Source of the DNA: Saururus chinensis | Lineage: Eukaryota > Streptophyta > Magnoliopsida > Piperales > Saururaceae | NCBI GenBank assembly: GCA_035235625.1 | Contig: CP141149.1 | Span: 27,955,753-28,019,752, forward strand | Reading direction: 5' to 3' | DNA: 64,000 nt | Shown: piece after piece, positions 1 through 11,429 of the stretch | Layout of the letters: each line of letters starts with the position of its first letter | Numbering within the stretch: position 1 is the stretch's first letter | Made by a program: the position numbers and the translations under genes | Notes under the pieces: model-generated | Told to the model about the DNA's origin: nothing | Database searches by the model: none | What the model saw: only the letters and a program-made list of their open reading frames with translations

Positions 1-2920
1 AATCTCTTTATTGGAATAAATTTATAATATTATTTTAACTATAATAAAAATAAAGTCTTAATTATACTAAATTATTCTTACTAATAATAATTAAATTTTA
101 ATAAATTACCATACCTAGACCCAACCCCTAGGGCGGGTCATAACAATAAACCCCCTTATTACCCTTGATAGATTATGGTACACCGTTATCATCACCCTTT
201 AAGATAAGGTTTTTCCCCTATAGACATGTCACGAAAGAAAGGACTCCCATAGAACTTACTACTAGTTGCTAGTTTCCTCCACGGCAATTAGTGTTATTTT
301 ATACCGAAGTTCCCTCCACGACATCTACTTGTCCAATGAGACGAGCATTTTATACTGGAAAAATGCTTTAACGATGTGAAGATTCCTGCGTTAAAATATT
401 ATTTTAACATTTTTTCACGATATGTTTATGGGCCCCATCAATGGTGGGATAGTGATTAATTAATATTCTGACATGAGACTCTTCACGTGAGAATAACATT
501 ATTCTTTTACACAGCGGAGCGGGAGACAAGCACTCGGATGGATGGCCTGATGGTCGTATCTGATGTGTACGAGGGTCGGTGGTTCCTACGTGAATGCGTC
601 AAATCTAGCACAATTGCATTGCCTGAACAATGAAGAGGAACCTCGAACTTTGGATTGAGCTGAATATGGTCTATTACCCTTTTAAAAAGAACTTGTTAAA
701 AACTAAAACAGATTCAGAAAGTGGTAACACGATAGCATCGAAGCATAAACAATTTTTATTTTTGAATTGTTTATTGTTCATCCAATTCAATAGATTTGAA
801 GCACTATTTAACATGGAAAAAAGATTTGAGACCAGATTGGCCATGCAAAGTCCATATTGGGTCTTTACATTTGGACTTTGCAAGCATCGTATCCGGACGA
901 ATCAAAGAGGAAATTAGGATGGACATTGACCGTCATCTCAGGCACTGCAACCTAAGGAGGTGGTGGAGCCCAAACTGGAAAACATGCGTCGAGGACTCTG
1001 AAGAATCCAGCTCAAACCTCCAGCTCGAATCCCCAACTCAGTTTGGCTCTTTCGATGAGCCATTGGTCGGGTCCTCGTCACCGTGGGAATCCCGGAGGCC
1101 GGCACAAGAAAGTGGTGGATGAGAAGAGAGACTCCTACTTCTCTCTCTGGCCTGGTTCCATTTTTTTTTCTCCCCACTCCCTCCATCCACCCCAGGTTAG
1201 TCTCCTCCCGTTTCCTGCTTTCTTTCCATCATTTTGAGTAATTGCCTTCCATTTGGTCGTCTGTCTTCGTAGAGAGCAAGGGAATGCAATCATCATCAAT
1301 TACCTTTTCATGTAAAATTAAGCTTGATGCATTGTCTTTATGGTACATTCATATTGATTGTTATCTGTTTTTTGTTGTGGTCCTGATATTTTTTATAAAT
1401 TTTCTTTTAATATTTTTGCTTTGAATAGCATGGAAATATTGGTTTGAACCTCGTTGCAACTGTTAATTTTTGAGTTGGTGAGGTGGTAAACTAATGTGTG
1501 GACCTATGCCTGTTTCATTTCTTAATGATAAGAGCTCTTTGTTTAACAACAGAATAAGCTAGATTGTCTCAAAGGAGAGTTAGTTCGAACTTCAATTAGC
1601 TCAGAGCTTTGCTGGGTTGTGTTTTTTATTTTTTTAATTAATTAGCTCAAAACTGTTTGCCTTAGGAAGTATTAGCCTTTCTCAATTGTTCACAGGCGTC
1701 TTCTGTAACCTTCCTTGGCCAATCCTTGATTAGTACCCACGTTCACTGGCATATAGAAAAACTGTGTGCTATCTGTGTCTTAATATATTCTACTTTCTGT
1801 GTGGGCCCTGGATGATAACCATGCAGATTGCATAGGCCTTTTCTTTCTGTATTACCCCCTCCATGGCAGACTTTCCTATGTTATTAAAACGGGGAAAGGT
1901 GTAAATCGATCTGTATTATGAATACTAGCAAAAATGCATGTGTATTGCATATATAAATATAGATTAATTAAGAAAAAATAAAATAATTTTGAGATAAATA
2001 TGTATCAAATAGAGGTATCCCTTGCATGCATAATTAGTATTATAATAATATAAATCACACACATATATTATAAGTACTATACTAACCCAAATACACTTGT
2101 AATATGAATAATTGTTGAGGATAATTATTAGAATTAAAGAAAAATATATATTTAATATAGAAAAATGCAAACATACCAATGTAAGGTCTTATTAGATTGA
2201 GCTTAAAGAGAGATTTCCAAATATATTAAGAATGAACGAATTTGAATGTATGTAATATAAGAAGAAGAAAAATTATCGGGAAGTGTGTGATATGTACAAA
2301 ACCCACGAAAACATAGTCGTGTAGGTTCTTATTTGATGAGAGCTTTCCAAGAATTCTAAGAATGAGTGAATTTGAATTCGAGAGCATAAAATATAACCTT
2401 GCAAAGTTAGAAATAATACATTATGAAAAGTAGGGCTGTGACACGTTAGCGGACAATATTTGCATGTGGCAGCCATGTAAAGGATTTAGGATAGCCATCT
2501 ACATTTGAAGTCTTTTGCCAGAATAGACACAAATAATACACCAATTTGAATTTATATTTATAAGCTAGCATTATACAAATTTTGAGAAAGTTTGACAAAA
2601 TTGTATTGTCACCCTTGGCACTTTACATAGTAGCATGATTGTTTGTCATCTATAAAAATTGTTTCTCCGACCTTCATATTTATGATCAATAATAAGGGTT
2701 TTTTTTCATTTACTTCAGTGTTGTCTAAATTTGATTGTGTGGAAATACAATGCTTTAAGGTCGCATTCTTTTGCAAAATTATCAGCACAAAGAAAAAGAT
2801 TAAGGTGATTTCTCTTTCAACTATTGAATTTTTGCTTCTATTTACTATCTAACTTGAGTCATTTTTTGTTGGTTGAATCAGAGGTTGTTCTTTTTATCAC
2901 AGTAGTCTTCTCTAGCAAAC
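1..2920. other. Spacer upstream of the DUF1218 gene
   Basis: No ORF here resembles a known protein. Most of the stretch is AT-rich, with a less AT-rich part at about 480-1240. A pyrimidine-rich tract with a plausible splice donor (CAG|GTTAGT near 1193-1201) lies about 1.7 kb upstream of the DUF1218 start codon and could end a 5'-UTR exon of that gene. This is inference only, since no transcript evidence is visible. Residues of old transposons may be present but I could not identify termini. Confidence 0.4.
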
Positions 2921-4354
2921 ATGGCAATTAGTCGTAGTCTACAAATCTCTCTTGCAATATCAGTATTTGGAGTTTTGGCTTTTATATTTGGTGTTGTTGC
3001 AGAAAATAAGAAGGTAATTCCATAATATTAAGACAGTTAAATTAATTCACCGGAATTGTTATATTTCTCTTGCTCTTTAACAATATCTATTAGTATACAC
3101 TAGAAAGGGCTTCCCTCTTTTTTTATGACAAGAGCTTCCTAATTAGACCCTCCCGCAGCAACCATTTTGGTTATGTAGTTGATATATATCTTCGTTAACA
3201 CACCAATTTTTCCTTTGGGAAAGAAGGCAAAATGATGTAGAAATAAGACAATATGCCTGTGCAACTATGTTTATGATATTGGATGATGGGAAGCTTTTTT
3301 TATATTCTCCTCTAAGAATGAGCTGAGCCTAAGGTATGCATAAGAGCCATTTATCCCGAGATTGACGGTGTATACGCTAGTGTACATTAATATAAGTGAT
3401 AGATTAACAATGTACATGTTTAATGTATACTAGCTATTTAAAATATTAACGGATCCTTAGATTAGTTATTTAAAATATTAACAGATCGTATACATACTTT
3501 ATGCTGAGCTCATTATAAATGGGAACATGAAAAATTCTTCTTTATTGATAATGATGATTCTTTTTACGTAAGAACACCAATATTTATTTGTTCGACTGTT
3601 TACTGGTGAGAATCCTCTGATATCCTCCATCTAAACACATACAATCAAACATGTACTTTTGTCCCAGTGATATATCTAAAATGTGTAGCTAGTTCGTGGA
3701 TGATGTTTGAAACTATTGTTTCTTCTCTTGTTATGTGCGGCCAGCCTCCTATGGGAAATGCCCTAAAAACAAAAGATGTGATTATATGCATATACCCATC
3801 TGATCCAACTGTCGCACTTGGAGCCCTATCTTCAATTTCCCTACCAGTTGCCGCTGCTCTCGGCTGCCTTGCAGTGTATTTTCCCTACAATGGTAAAATT
3901 GTTCCTTCTACAGTTTTGTTCCGAAGCACTACCTTGTCTGTGTTCTTCACAATTTCAGTGTAAACTCCGACCTCCATATGTTTAAAATCACCTACCTAAT
4001 CTATCACCTTCTTTAAAACAACCAGATTAATTTTTGTTTATCGGAATATGCAGAGGGGTTACCGCGTTGGCCCAAGGAATGATGATGTGGGCAACCATCA
4101 CGGAGGGACTGCATCGTTCCAGAAATGTACACAACCTCGACAAAGGATGTCCAACTGCGAAGACTGGCCTCTTTGGCGGGGCTGCCTTTTTGGCCCTTGA
4201 TGCCGCACTGTTCTGGTTGGTATGCCAAATGCTGGCTCTCAACGCCAGAGCTGATTACCTCGAGGAAGACGAGGACCCAAAGGGAGGTTACGATCAAGTC
4301 CTTACGGCTGCTTACAATGGCACTGGAGCCGATGGTCAGTACCTGGTCATCTAA
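2921..4354 (+). CDS. DUF1218 family four-helix membrane protein
   Basis: Three exons join cleanly: 2921-3013, 3745-3959 and 4054-4354, with GT-AG introns, giving 202 aa. The start MAISRSLQIS leads into a first hydrophobic helix (about residues 7-27) ending in AENKK. Residues 40-57 carry the family signature KDVIICIYPSDPTVALG, followed by three more hydrophobic segments (about 54-77, 94-118, 140-165) and the motif CPTAKTGLFGG at 135-145. The tail is acidic and probably cytosolic. Pfam DUF1218 is plant-specific. Members include the DESIGUAL/VCC proteins, linked to vein and leaf symmetry, and MODIFYING WALL LIGNIN proteins, linked to lignin content. The gene is most like the subgroup starting with a short helix and AENKKP. 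The biochemical role is unknown. Length and topology match the family and no lesion is visible. A 5'-UTR intron upstream is possible but unproven. Confidence 0.88.
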
Positions 4355-4914
4355 AGGCCCAGAAGTAACTGAATATGATCATGAAGCTTATGTATGTAGG
4401 CATACGTCGACTTGGGCCATAGTCTCCTTCTCATATGATCTGGCCATATGATATTAGGAAGTGCACATTCTCCTTCTCTAAATCCTTACAATTATTTGTT
4501 ATAAGTAATATAAACTCAAACTCGTCAAAATTAAGTTGTTATTTTAAATATTCATAATTTGCATCTACAGATAAATATTAAAAAAATATTTCATCAGAAT
4601 CGCCAATGTTTGTCGTTACCTATTTTTAGTTTAGAAACTCTTTAAGGGTATAGTCATTTTTTTAGTGCTTTCTCGCGTGTGCGCAGGGGCGGAGCCAGTT
4701 TAGAAACTCTCCTTATGTGTTTTATAAACATGACCTGCTTCATTTTCCCCCTCAATGCAGAGAATTGGGAAGTGGGTCTTGTTGTTGCAGTTGTTTGGAG
4801 TTTGGTTTTCAGTTTCCTAATTATGATCTTGCTGTTTTTTTTTGGGTTGATAGCTTTGGATCTGAGTTGGGAAGATGTGGGTGATTCGAGGGGCAAACCT
4901 AATGACTAGAGTAA
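4355..4914. other. 3' flank of the DUF1218 gene
   Basis: This AT-rich flank contains a 76-codon open frame at 4679-4909 with a hydrophobic stretch (residues about 10-60). I do not recognise it and it lacks clear gene context. Nothing else is supported. Confidence 0.4.
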
Positions 4915-5190
4915 AGCACTTCAAACAACAGCATTGGGTTCCACATGCATCTTCTCAATAAAGTCTATTGCTTCTCTAAGTTGACCAGAACGTCTATAGA
5001 GGTCAACAACTACAACATAGTTTTCTACAACCGGTGATATGTGGTAAAACCTTTATCCCCTCTTCTACGATCTCTGCAAGTGCCTAGGCTTAGATTGTAA
5101 TTAGAAAAGTTATCTGATTTGGTTTTATGCCGGCAGTTGTCATCCTAGTGATTGCGTCTATGGCATGTTCTGCATTTCGAAACAGAGGAG
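4915..5190 (-). pseudogene. PPR pseudogene, C-terminal fragment
   Basis: Translation of the minus strand gives pieces of a pentatricopeptide-repeat protein. TTAGIKPNQITFLITI is a typical PPR helix pair, and about 60 codons later comes VVVVDLYRRSGQLREAIDFI followed by EKMHVEPNAVV. In-frame stop codons lie after LITI and again after NAVV, and a frameshift separates the two blocks. PPR proteins bind organellar RNA for editing, splicing or stability; this copy cannot encode one. It is the continuation of the fragment at 6092-6331, which lies upstream on the same strand. About 0.9 kb of foreign sequence separates the two. Confidence 0.7.
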
Positions 5191-5204
5191 TAGGTGATGA
5201 AATT

Positions 5205-5880
5205 TTGATTCACAGGAAACAAGGCTGAACAAAATATTGCAGGATTGAAAAAAAGATTACATAAAAAACATAAAATCCATGCTCAAAATCCACCTACAGC
5301 TGTTCAAAATCCAACCACATCATGAATTCTTTTTCAAAATTCATAGAACAAGGCAACCCTCCAAGTTTAACAGAAATCCACCCACATATAAGCAACAGGT
5401 TTAACTGCTCCCAGAGTTAAAAAGTTATGAAAGGCTATGCAAATATTATAGTTGAGAAACTTCTACAGATATTTTAGAATAGAGTTAATTATGGTGTTTT
5501 CACATGCCAAAGACATGGGTATAGGTGTAATAAACATACCACATGCTAATATAGGAAGCCGTCATCATCATCATCTATGCCTTTATCACTGCTTAGTTAA
5601 CGCCTGTAATATATATCAGACTTCATCTTGATATTACTCAAAATGGTGACAGTATATCCATGTGAGAAAACACAGTGGCAAGGTTTCTTTACATGGATGA
5701 CTTTCTTGATACAACCTCTAATGGGTGACTATTGACAAGAAGATTTATTCTCGTCATTAACATATGCCTTCCTAGTTCTCTTGGGTGGGCACACATGGCA
5801 TAAGGTTAAAAAAGAAGACAAAAAGAAAAATAACATAAAATAATCAACACTCTTTTAAAGTCAAACCATTGACACTTAGA
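5205..5880. repeat. Dispersed repeat X, copy 1
   Basis: Two blocks of this stretch recur on the other side of the PPR fragment. The first, about 5205-5300 (fragment AAAAGATTACATAAA), matches about 6380-6490. The second, about 5640-5880 (TTATTCTCGTCATTAACATA in this copy), matches about 11660-11870. Copy 1 is continuous. Copy 2 is interrupted by the TA microsatellite and the copia element. It lies between the two halves of the PPR pseudogene, so it is probably an insertion into that gene. No termini or coding capacity are clear. It could be a non-autonomous DNA element or a local duplication. Confidence 0.6.
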
Positions 5881-6091
5881 AACGGAATTCAGTCAACCAA
5901 ACACATCTGACCATTGACTCTAAGTTATCAACGTAGAGCTTATCTAGGGATCTTATCTAGGGACTGATTCAGTGACTGCATTTAGTCCTAAACAAATATA
6001 CTAAAAAGCCAACTGGTAAATGACTTTTTAATAGCTTATTTAGTTTAGATCTGAATTATACCAAATAAATAGACCCTTAGCAACATCCAAC

Positions 6092-6331
6092 CTACCACAC
6101 TTCGGCATACATATCTATTAAATCATTCCCCACCAACACGTTGGTGGAACAAGTTACCATAAATGCAATAGAATGGATTTCTATACATTTCTTAAAAGCT
6201 TTTAAAGAGGCACGTGCCGAAATTGCACTTGCCACAGTCACACCATTAGGTTTAACCCCCACAACAAACATATCCTTAAACAAGTGCAGGGCCTCATTCT
6301 TCCTGTATTCACACGAAATAGGGCAATTCAA
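6092..6331 (-). pseudogene. PPR pseudogene, N-terminal fragment
   Basis: The minus-strand frame reads RKNEALHLFKDMFVVGVKPN, then GVTVASAISARASLKAF and VLVGNDLIDMYAEVW before a stop. This is the standard P/L/S-type PPR pattern (ALxLFxxM...GVKPNxVTxxSxISAxASL...xxVGNxLIDMYA). Only about two repeats remain, and neither a start with a targeting peptide nor a C-terminal E or DYW domain is attached. The matching downstream part lies at 4915-5190. I read both as remnants of one gene broken by repeat X and point mutations. Confidence 0.75.
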
Positions 6332-6379
6332 TCCACATTAAACATGTTAAATTTGTAACTAGGAAACAATTGGATACAG

Positions 6380-6578
6380 AGGAACATGTGATAAAAATTT
6401 GATACACAGGAGACCGGGCTAAAACTTTTAACAAAATATTATAGAATTGAAAAAAGATTACATAAAGAACATAAAATCCACACTCAAAATTCACCCAAGC
6501 GTAGCATGGATTTTTTCAAAATCCACACTGATGTAGATTCAATGTAAAAGTCATCATCATCATCTACGCTTAGTTAAT

Positions 6579-6580
<2 letters not shown>
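6380..6580. repeat. Dispersed repeat X, copy 2, left part
   Basis: This segment is homologous to 5205-5300 plus the ATCATCATCATCTA region near 5565. Its right part resumes at about 11632 beyond the copia element. It includes a short hairpin (TGGATTTT/AAAATCCA near 6508-6526). Confidence 0.55.

Positions 6581-6670
<90 letters not shown>
6581..6670. repeat. (TA)n microsatellite
   Basis: About 90 bp of almost pure alternating TA with a few ATAAAT interruptions. The copia element starts immediately at its right edge, so the repeat was the integration site. Confidence 0.95.
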
Positions 6671-6672
<2 letters not shown>

Positions 6673-6873
6673 AAAACAGACAAAGACAATATTTTCATTC
6701 ACAGAATACAACTGTTTATAGATAGAAGTATGTATTTCCTATTAGGGAATACATAGGGGATACATGAGTGTATTTCTACACAGAGAGGGTGTAGTGATAC
6801 ATGGACGGTGGTGATTACAAGTAGAGGGGAGTCCAGGATTGCCATGGTGGCAATGGAGGAGGTTGCCTTAACA
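6671..6873 (-). repeat. Copia 3' LTR
   Basis: A 203-bp LTR with TG...CA ends, 3' relative to the element. It is followed inward by the polypurine tract. Confidence 0.93.
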
Positions 6874-6886
6874 GCCCCCGACAAAC
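6874..6886 (-). other. Copia polypurine tract
   Basis: On the minus strand GTTTGTCGGGGGC abuts the TGTTAAGG start of the 3' LTR. This G-run is the usual plus-strand primer of plant copia elements. Confidence 0.8.
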
Positions 6887-7640
6887 TCATGGTGGAGGTA
6901 GAACCATGAGTTTGGAGTGTAATTGCTGAAACCGCTCAATGGAGAGAGGCTTGGCGAGGACGTCGGCCACCTGCTGAGCAGAGGGAGTATGCTGGATATT
7001 AAGCTTGCCGGCTAAAACCTGCTCCTGAACGTAGTGATGATCAAGTTCGATGTGCTTGGTTCGGGCGTGGAACACCGGGTTGGCTAAGAGGGAGATGGCA
7101 GATTTGTTGTCACACCATAAGGTGGGGGTGGAGGGGAGGGATACTCCAAGGAAGGTGAGGATCATTCGGGCCCACATGATCTCGGTGGCTGTGCTGGAGA
7201 GAGCCCGATACTCTGCTTTGGTGGAGGAGCGGGCCACTGTGTCTTGCTTCTTGGACTTCCAAAGAATGGGGTTGGGACCGAGGTAGAGGCAATAACCGGA
7301 AATGGACCGGCGATCAATGGGGTCACCTGCCCAATCGGAGTCAGAGAAGGCACAAAGAGCAGGATTGCCGGGTCGAAGGAGGAGCCCATGAGTGAAGGTG
7401 CCTTTGACATAGCGAAGGATTCTTTTAATGGCTATATAGTGAGAAGTGAAGGGGTTGTGCATGTGTTGGCAAACAAAGTTGACGGTATAGGCAAGGTCGG
7501 GACGGGTGGAAGTGAGGTATTGTAAGGCGCTGACAATGCTTTTGTAGTGAGAGGGGTTGGGGAAGGGTGGGTCGTGGGGATCGGGGGGGGGGGGGGGCAT
7601 TTATAGGTGGTGGGGGTTGGGGAAGCTTTACATTGGGACA
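6887..7640 (-). pseudogene. Copia pol: RT tail and RNase H domain
   Basis: The open stretch 7600-6887 encodes the RNase H region. It shows YKSIVSALQYLTSTRPDLAY (RT/RNase H connection), FSDSDWAGDP (first catalytic Asp region), SSTKAEYRALS (catalytic Glu), LWCDNKSAISL and TKHIELDHHYVQEQV, and ends 13 bp before the LTR. It is joined to RT out of frame across a run of 15 G on the plus strand (7583-7597), a likely slippage site. RNase H would degrade the RNA strand during replication. The domain is intact but cut off from the rest of pol. Confidence 0.9.
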
Positions 7641-8400
7641 TAGAGGCACGAGCAAGGATATCAAGGGCATATTAGGGTTGGGAGAGGAAGAGGCCATTGG
7701 GGGTGTGAGTAACTTCAATGCCAAGGAAGTGATGGAGGTCGCCGAGGTCTTTAATAGCAAAGGTGGAGCTTAGGAGGGAAATGACTTGGTGGATGTGGGG
7801 GGGATGGTTACTGGTGATGAGGATGTCGTCGACATATAGGACAAGGATGGTGATGTTGGAGCCTTGGGTGTGAAGAAAAAGTGAGGTATTGGCATGACAA
7901 GAGATGAAGTTAAGGGAGAGAAGGTAGGTGGAAAGGCGAAGGTACCAAACACGAGGGGCTTGTTTGAGACCATAGAGGGCTTTGTGGAGGCAATAGACAT
8001 GGTTGGGCAGAGTGACATCATGGTAACCGGGGGGTTGTGCCATGTAGAGTTATTCAGAGATAGTGCCGTGAAGGAAGACATTGGAGACGTTGAGTTGCTT
8101 GATGGGCAAAGAGCGGGTGATAGCGAGGCTTAGAATAATCCGAACCGTGTAAGGTTGGACCATGGGGCTAAAGGTCTCATTGTAGTCAAGGCCTTCTTCT
8201 TGATGGAAACCTTTGGCAATAAGGCGGGCCTTGTAGCGAGAGATAGTCCCATGGGCATCCCGCTTGACTTTGTAAGTCTAGCGGCAACCAATGACATTTG
8301 AGGAGGGCGGGGGAACCACTAAGCTCCAAGTACCTTGTTTATGGATGACTTTAATTTCCTCATCCATAGCGGCACACCATTCAGGAATGGAGGAAGCAAT
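7641..8400 (-). pseudogene. Copia pol: reverse transcriptase domain, disrupted
   Basis: Reading leftward, EIKVIHKQGTWSLVVPPPSS is the canonical RT entry. It is followed by VIGCR and an in-frame TAG (8278-8280) where a tryptophan codon is expected. A TAA interrupts at 8050-8052, just before YMAQPPGYH. The frame 8043-7672 carries CLHKALYGLKQAPRVWY and the catalytic LYVDDILIT box, then KDLGDLHHFLGIEV. It stops at 7672-7674. The catalytic aspartates are present, but at least three stops prevent a functional enzyme. Confidence 0.9.
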
Positions 8401-8800
8401 TTCAAAGGAAGAGGGTTCGGTTTGAGGTGGAGAGATAGTGAGGAGGGAGAAAGGGACACGAGGACATATGATCCCAACTTTGCTACGAGTGATCATAGGG
8501 GGAGGGGAGGGGAGGGGAGGGGAGGGGAGGTGGGGGGAGGAGGGGAGGGAAAGAGGGAGGGGGAGGAGGGGGTGTTGAGAGGAGTGGGGGGGGGGGAGAG
8601 GAAGGGGAGAAGAAGGATAGGGAGAAGGGGAGGGGAGAGAGGGGGTGGTGAGGGCGGGTGGGGGAAGATGTAGGGATGGGGGGAGGGGAGGGAGTGATGG
8701 AAATAGGGAGGGGGAGGTGGTTGTGGTAAGGGAACTCATTTTCGCAAAAGTGAACGTGGCTGGAGGTGTAGACGCGATGGGAGATGGGATCAAGACAGCA
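8401..8800 (-). pseudogene. Copia pol: Pro/Ser-rich integrase-RT linker
   Basis: On the plus strand this is almost pure G and A with GGGAGG runs; the minus strand encodes proline and serine in two frames. Copia elements normally have a variable Pro/Ser linker here, ending at an MITRSKVGI-like motif, which is present. Integrase enters in one frame and RT leaves in another, so a frameshift lies within the simple-sequence tract. Confidence 0.75.
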
Positions 8801-9660
8801 GAATCCTTTGGTGTTAGGGCAATAACCGAGAAAGATGCATGGGATGGCCCAGGGGGAGAGTTTATGGGAGGAGTAGGGGCGGGTCCAGGGGAAGCAGTGA
8901 CAACTGAAGGCTTTGAGGTGGGAGGGAGAGGGTAGGTGGTTGATAAGGTAGATGGCGGTGCAAGTAGTATCTAACCAATAGGAGAGAGGCATGTGGGCGT
9001 GGGAGAGGAGGGTGAGGGTAGTTTTTATGATGTGTCGATGTTTTCGTTCGGCAATTCCATTTTGTTCAGGGGTATGAGGGCAGGAGGTTTGGTGGGAAAT
9101 GCCATGAGAGGAGAGGTAGGAAGAGAGGTGGTGGTTGAGGTATTCACCGCCATTGTCTGTGTGGAGGGTGGTGAGGGTGTGGTGGAGGGTCCGTTCGGCC
9201 ATGGCATGCAATAAGCGGAAGCATTTGGTTACATTGGATTTGAGTTTGAGGGGGTAGAGCCAAGTGTTACGGGAGAAGTCATCGACGAAGATCACATAAT
9301 AGCGAAAGCCAAGAAAGGAGGGGGCCGGAGAGGGACCCCAAGCATCCGAGTGGACGAGCTCAAGAGGGCGTGAGGAGCATTTCAGGGAGGGTGAGAAGGG
9401 GAGTTTGTGCGCTTTACTAGTGAGACAACTATTACAATCTAAGGATGACATTTTTTGGATTGGAGGCGACAAAGTAGAAGCAACTAAATTAAACATAGTA
9501 GACGACAGATGTCCAAGCCGATGATGCCAAAGGTGGGAGGAGGCACAAGCAAGTAGGGCAGTGGGAGACACGGTAAGGGCGGAGGACACCAGATAGACAC
9601 CATGTCAGCACGGTCCTCGAAAGAGTATGCGCCGAGAGCTAGTGTCCTAGATGGTAACAT
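8801..9660 (-). pseudogene. Copia pol: GAG-pre-integrase and integrase
   Basis: The frame beginning at 9589 contains LWHHRLGH and CNSCLTSKAHKLPF (zinc-binding HHCC), SDAWGPSPAPSFLGFRYYVI with FVDDFSR (first catalytic Asp), LHTDNGGEYL (second Asp) and the TPEQNGIAERKHRHI region (catalytic Glu). The conserved block between SYWLDTTCTAIYLINHLPSP and HLKAFSCHCFPW is shorter than usual, suggesting a small deletion. Stops at 9647-9649 and near 9610 separate it from gag-protease. Confidence 0.92.
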
Positions 9661-10693
9661 GAGAGGCATCAAAGGTTAGTGAATAATTATTATCAAGAGC
9701 AAGTTTATGAACAGAAAGAAGATTATGAGAGATAGATGGAGTATGTAAGACATTGCGAAGAGAAAGGGTAGAGGGGCCAAGATGGAGAGTGGTGTGACCC
9801 ATGGATGAGACGTGTAAAGCCGCCCTGTTCCCAACATTGACGTGGTAGGACGTCGAGTGAGGCACATGGAAGGAGAGGTTACCGCGATCCGCTGTCACGT
9901 GGTCTGAGGTGCAACTGTCAAGGAGCCACTCCGTGGGAGTTGCCGAGGAGGAGGCGCCGGCGGAGAGGGCCAGAGCACCGGAGGACAATCCCCTAGGGCC
10001 GGAGTAGCGCTCCCAACATGTTTTGGCGGAGTGGTTGGTCCCATCGCAAATCTGACAAGGGGGGCGGAGACTGCGACTGCAAGGACCGGAGCGCCAACGT
10101 CCATGAGGAGAACCACTGCGTGGGCCTGGTGCCCCACGGCCAGCAGGAGTGGGGAGAAGGCCCCGAGCAGCCCCTCCCCCATATGGGGTAGCAAGTGCAA
10201 GGGCTGGGCCCCCGGCAGGGGGGCAGTAGCGAGGCCGCTGAGGGGAGCAGGCAGGATGCCATAAGGAGAGGTAGGAGGTAGCCCATAGGTAGGTGGAGGA
10301 GAGGGACGCCATGAGTGGAGGGCAGTGAAGGCCGTCGCCGGGGCTAGGCCTACGGTGGGGGAGGCGGGGCTGCGAGAGAGTGGCTTCTTCGGCAAGGAGA
10401 AGCGTCCACAGTTCTGGGAGGGGAATGGTAACACCGCGAGTACGGAGGGCGGCGGAGAAGACGAAGTATGCGCCAGAGAGACTGTTTAAGGTCTTATGAA
10501 AGAGGTCAAGGTCCAAGATGGGAGCCTCAACGGTGGCGAGTTGATCTGCATAGGCTTTAAGGCCGTCGAGATATGCGGTCATAGTGCCATCGCCTTTGAC
10601 GTGTGCGGCAAGGCGTTCTTTCACATTGAGGATGTGAGCTGGGGCCCTTCTGCCTAACGGCTTGATCCCTTTCTGTTTCCCGTTCGCCGACAA
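9647..10693 (-). pseudogene. Copia gag (N-terminally truncated) and protease
   Basis: A 348-codon frame starts MSANGKQKGIKP and soon enters the copia gag core (VKERLAAHVKGDGTMTAYLD, then LSGAYFVFSAALRTRG). A zinc knuckle CQICDGTNHSAKTC has the CX2CX4HX4C pattern. The protease that follows reads WLLDSCTSDHVTAD where the active site is normally Asp-Ser-Gly, so the catalytic triad is altered. The first hundred or so residues usual for gag are missing, and the leader GC-rich repeats lie there instead. The frame ends in a TAG. Confidence 0.85.
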
Positions 10694-10929
10694 GTCCTAT
10701 CCGGCGAACTCTCCGGCGCCCTCCCTCAAAGACCGACGCTCATATCCAGGTCGTCCTTCTCACCAGCCAACCTCTTTCCCCTGGTCCTGTGCTTTTCCTT
10801 GTCACCGGTCTCCCCCCTACTATTTGGTCTCCCTTCCCGCCGAAAGCTTCCCCTCGCTCTGCCCAACGGCCTCCTACCCCGCTCGCCTCCGGTGCCACCC
10901 AGCCCTGCTTCGTCACCGGTGCCCACCAT

Positions 10930-11300
10930 CCCGATCCGGCACTGCCTCGTCCATATCTGACCGATCCCACGTTGCCAGTCCAGCTCCGCTCCTATCCGGC
11001 GCCGCTTCGTTTACCTCTGATCCGATCTGGCGCCTCTCGCCTGGATCCGCTCTGATCCCATTCAGATCTGACTGAACCGGTGCTGCCTTGTCCAGATCTG
11101 CCTGATCCGGCGCCGCCCCATCCAGACCTAACCACTCCGGTGCTGCCAGGCCCAGCTTCGCTTTGATCCGACGCCGCCCTGTCCACATCTCCTCTGATCC
11201 GGCACCCCCCGCCCAGATCCGCTCCGCTCCAATCAAGATCTGCTTCATCCGGTGCCGCCCCATCCCGATCTGCTTGATCCGGCGCTGCCCAGTCCGACAT
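10930..11300. repeat. Degenerate GC-rich tandem repeat in copia leader
   Basis: Irregular copies of a CTGATCCGGCGCYGCC-like unit, spaced roughly 25-50 bp, fill the region between the PBS and the gag frame. No protein is supported; the open frames here are by-products of the repeat. Confidence 0.6.
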
Positions 11301-11417
11301 TGACCAGTTCAGATTCGCTCCATCACCAGCCCCCACCGTCCCGGCCTCGGCCCAGATCTCCCTTCTAGCAGGCCTCCACCTTGTTGGCTTCCTCTTCACC
11401 CATTATCACACTTGCTT

Positions 11418-11429
11418 GCTTTGATACCA
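11418..11429 (-). other. Copia primer-binding site (tRNA-iMet)
   Basis: On the minus strand TGGTATCAAAGC directly follows the 5' LTR. It matches the plant initiator-tRNA-Met PBS TGGTATCAGAGC at 11 of 12 positions. Confidence 0.9.

Noticed and set aside
8483-9589. 368-codon open frame as a host gene
   Set aside because: It is the integrase part of the copia element running into the Pro/Ser linker.
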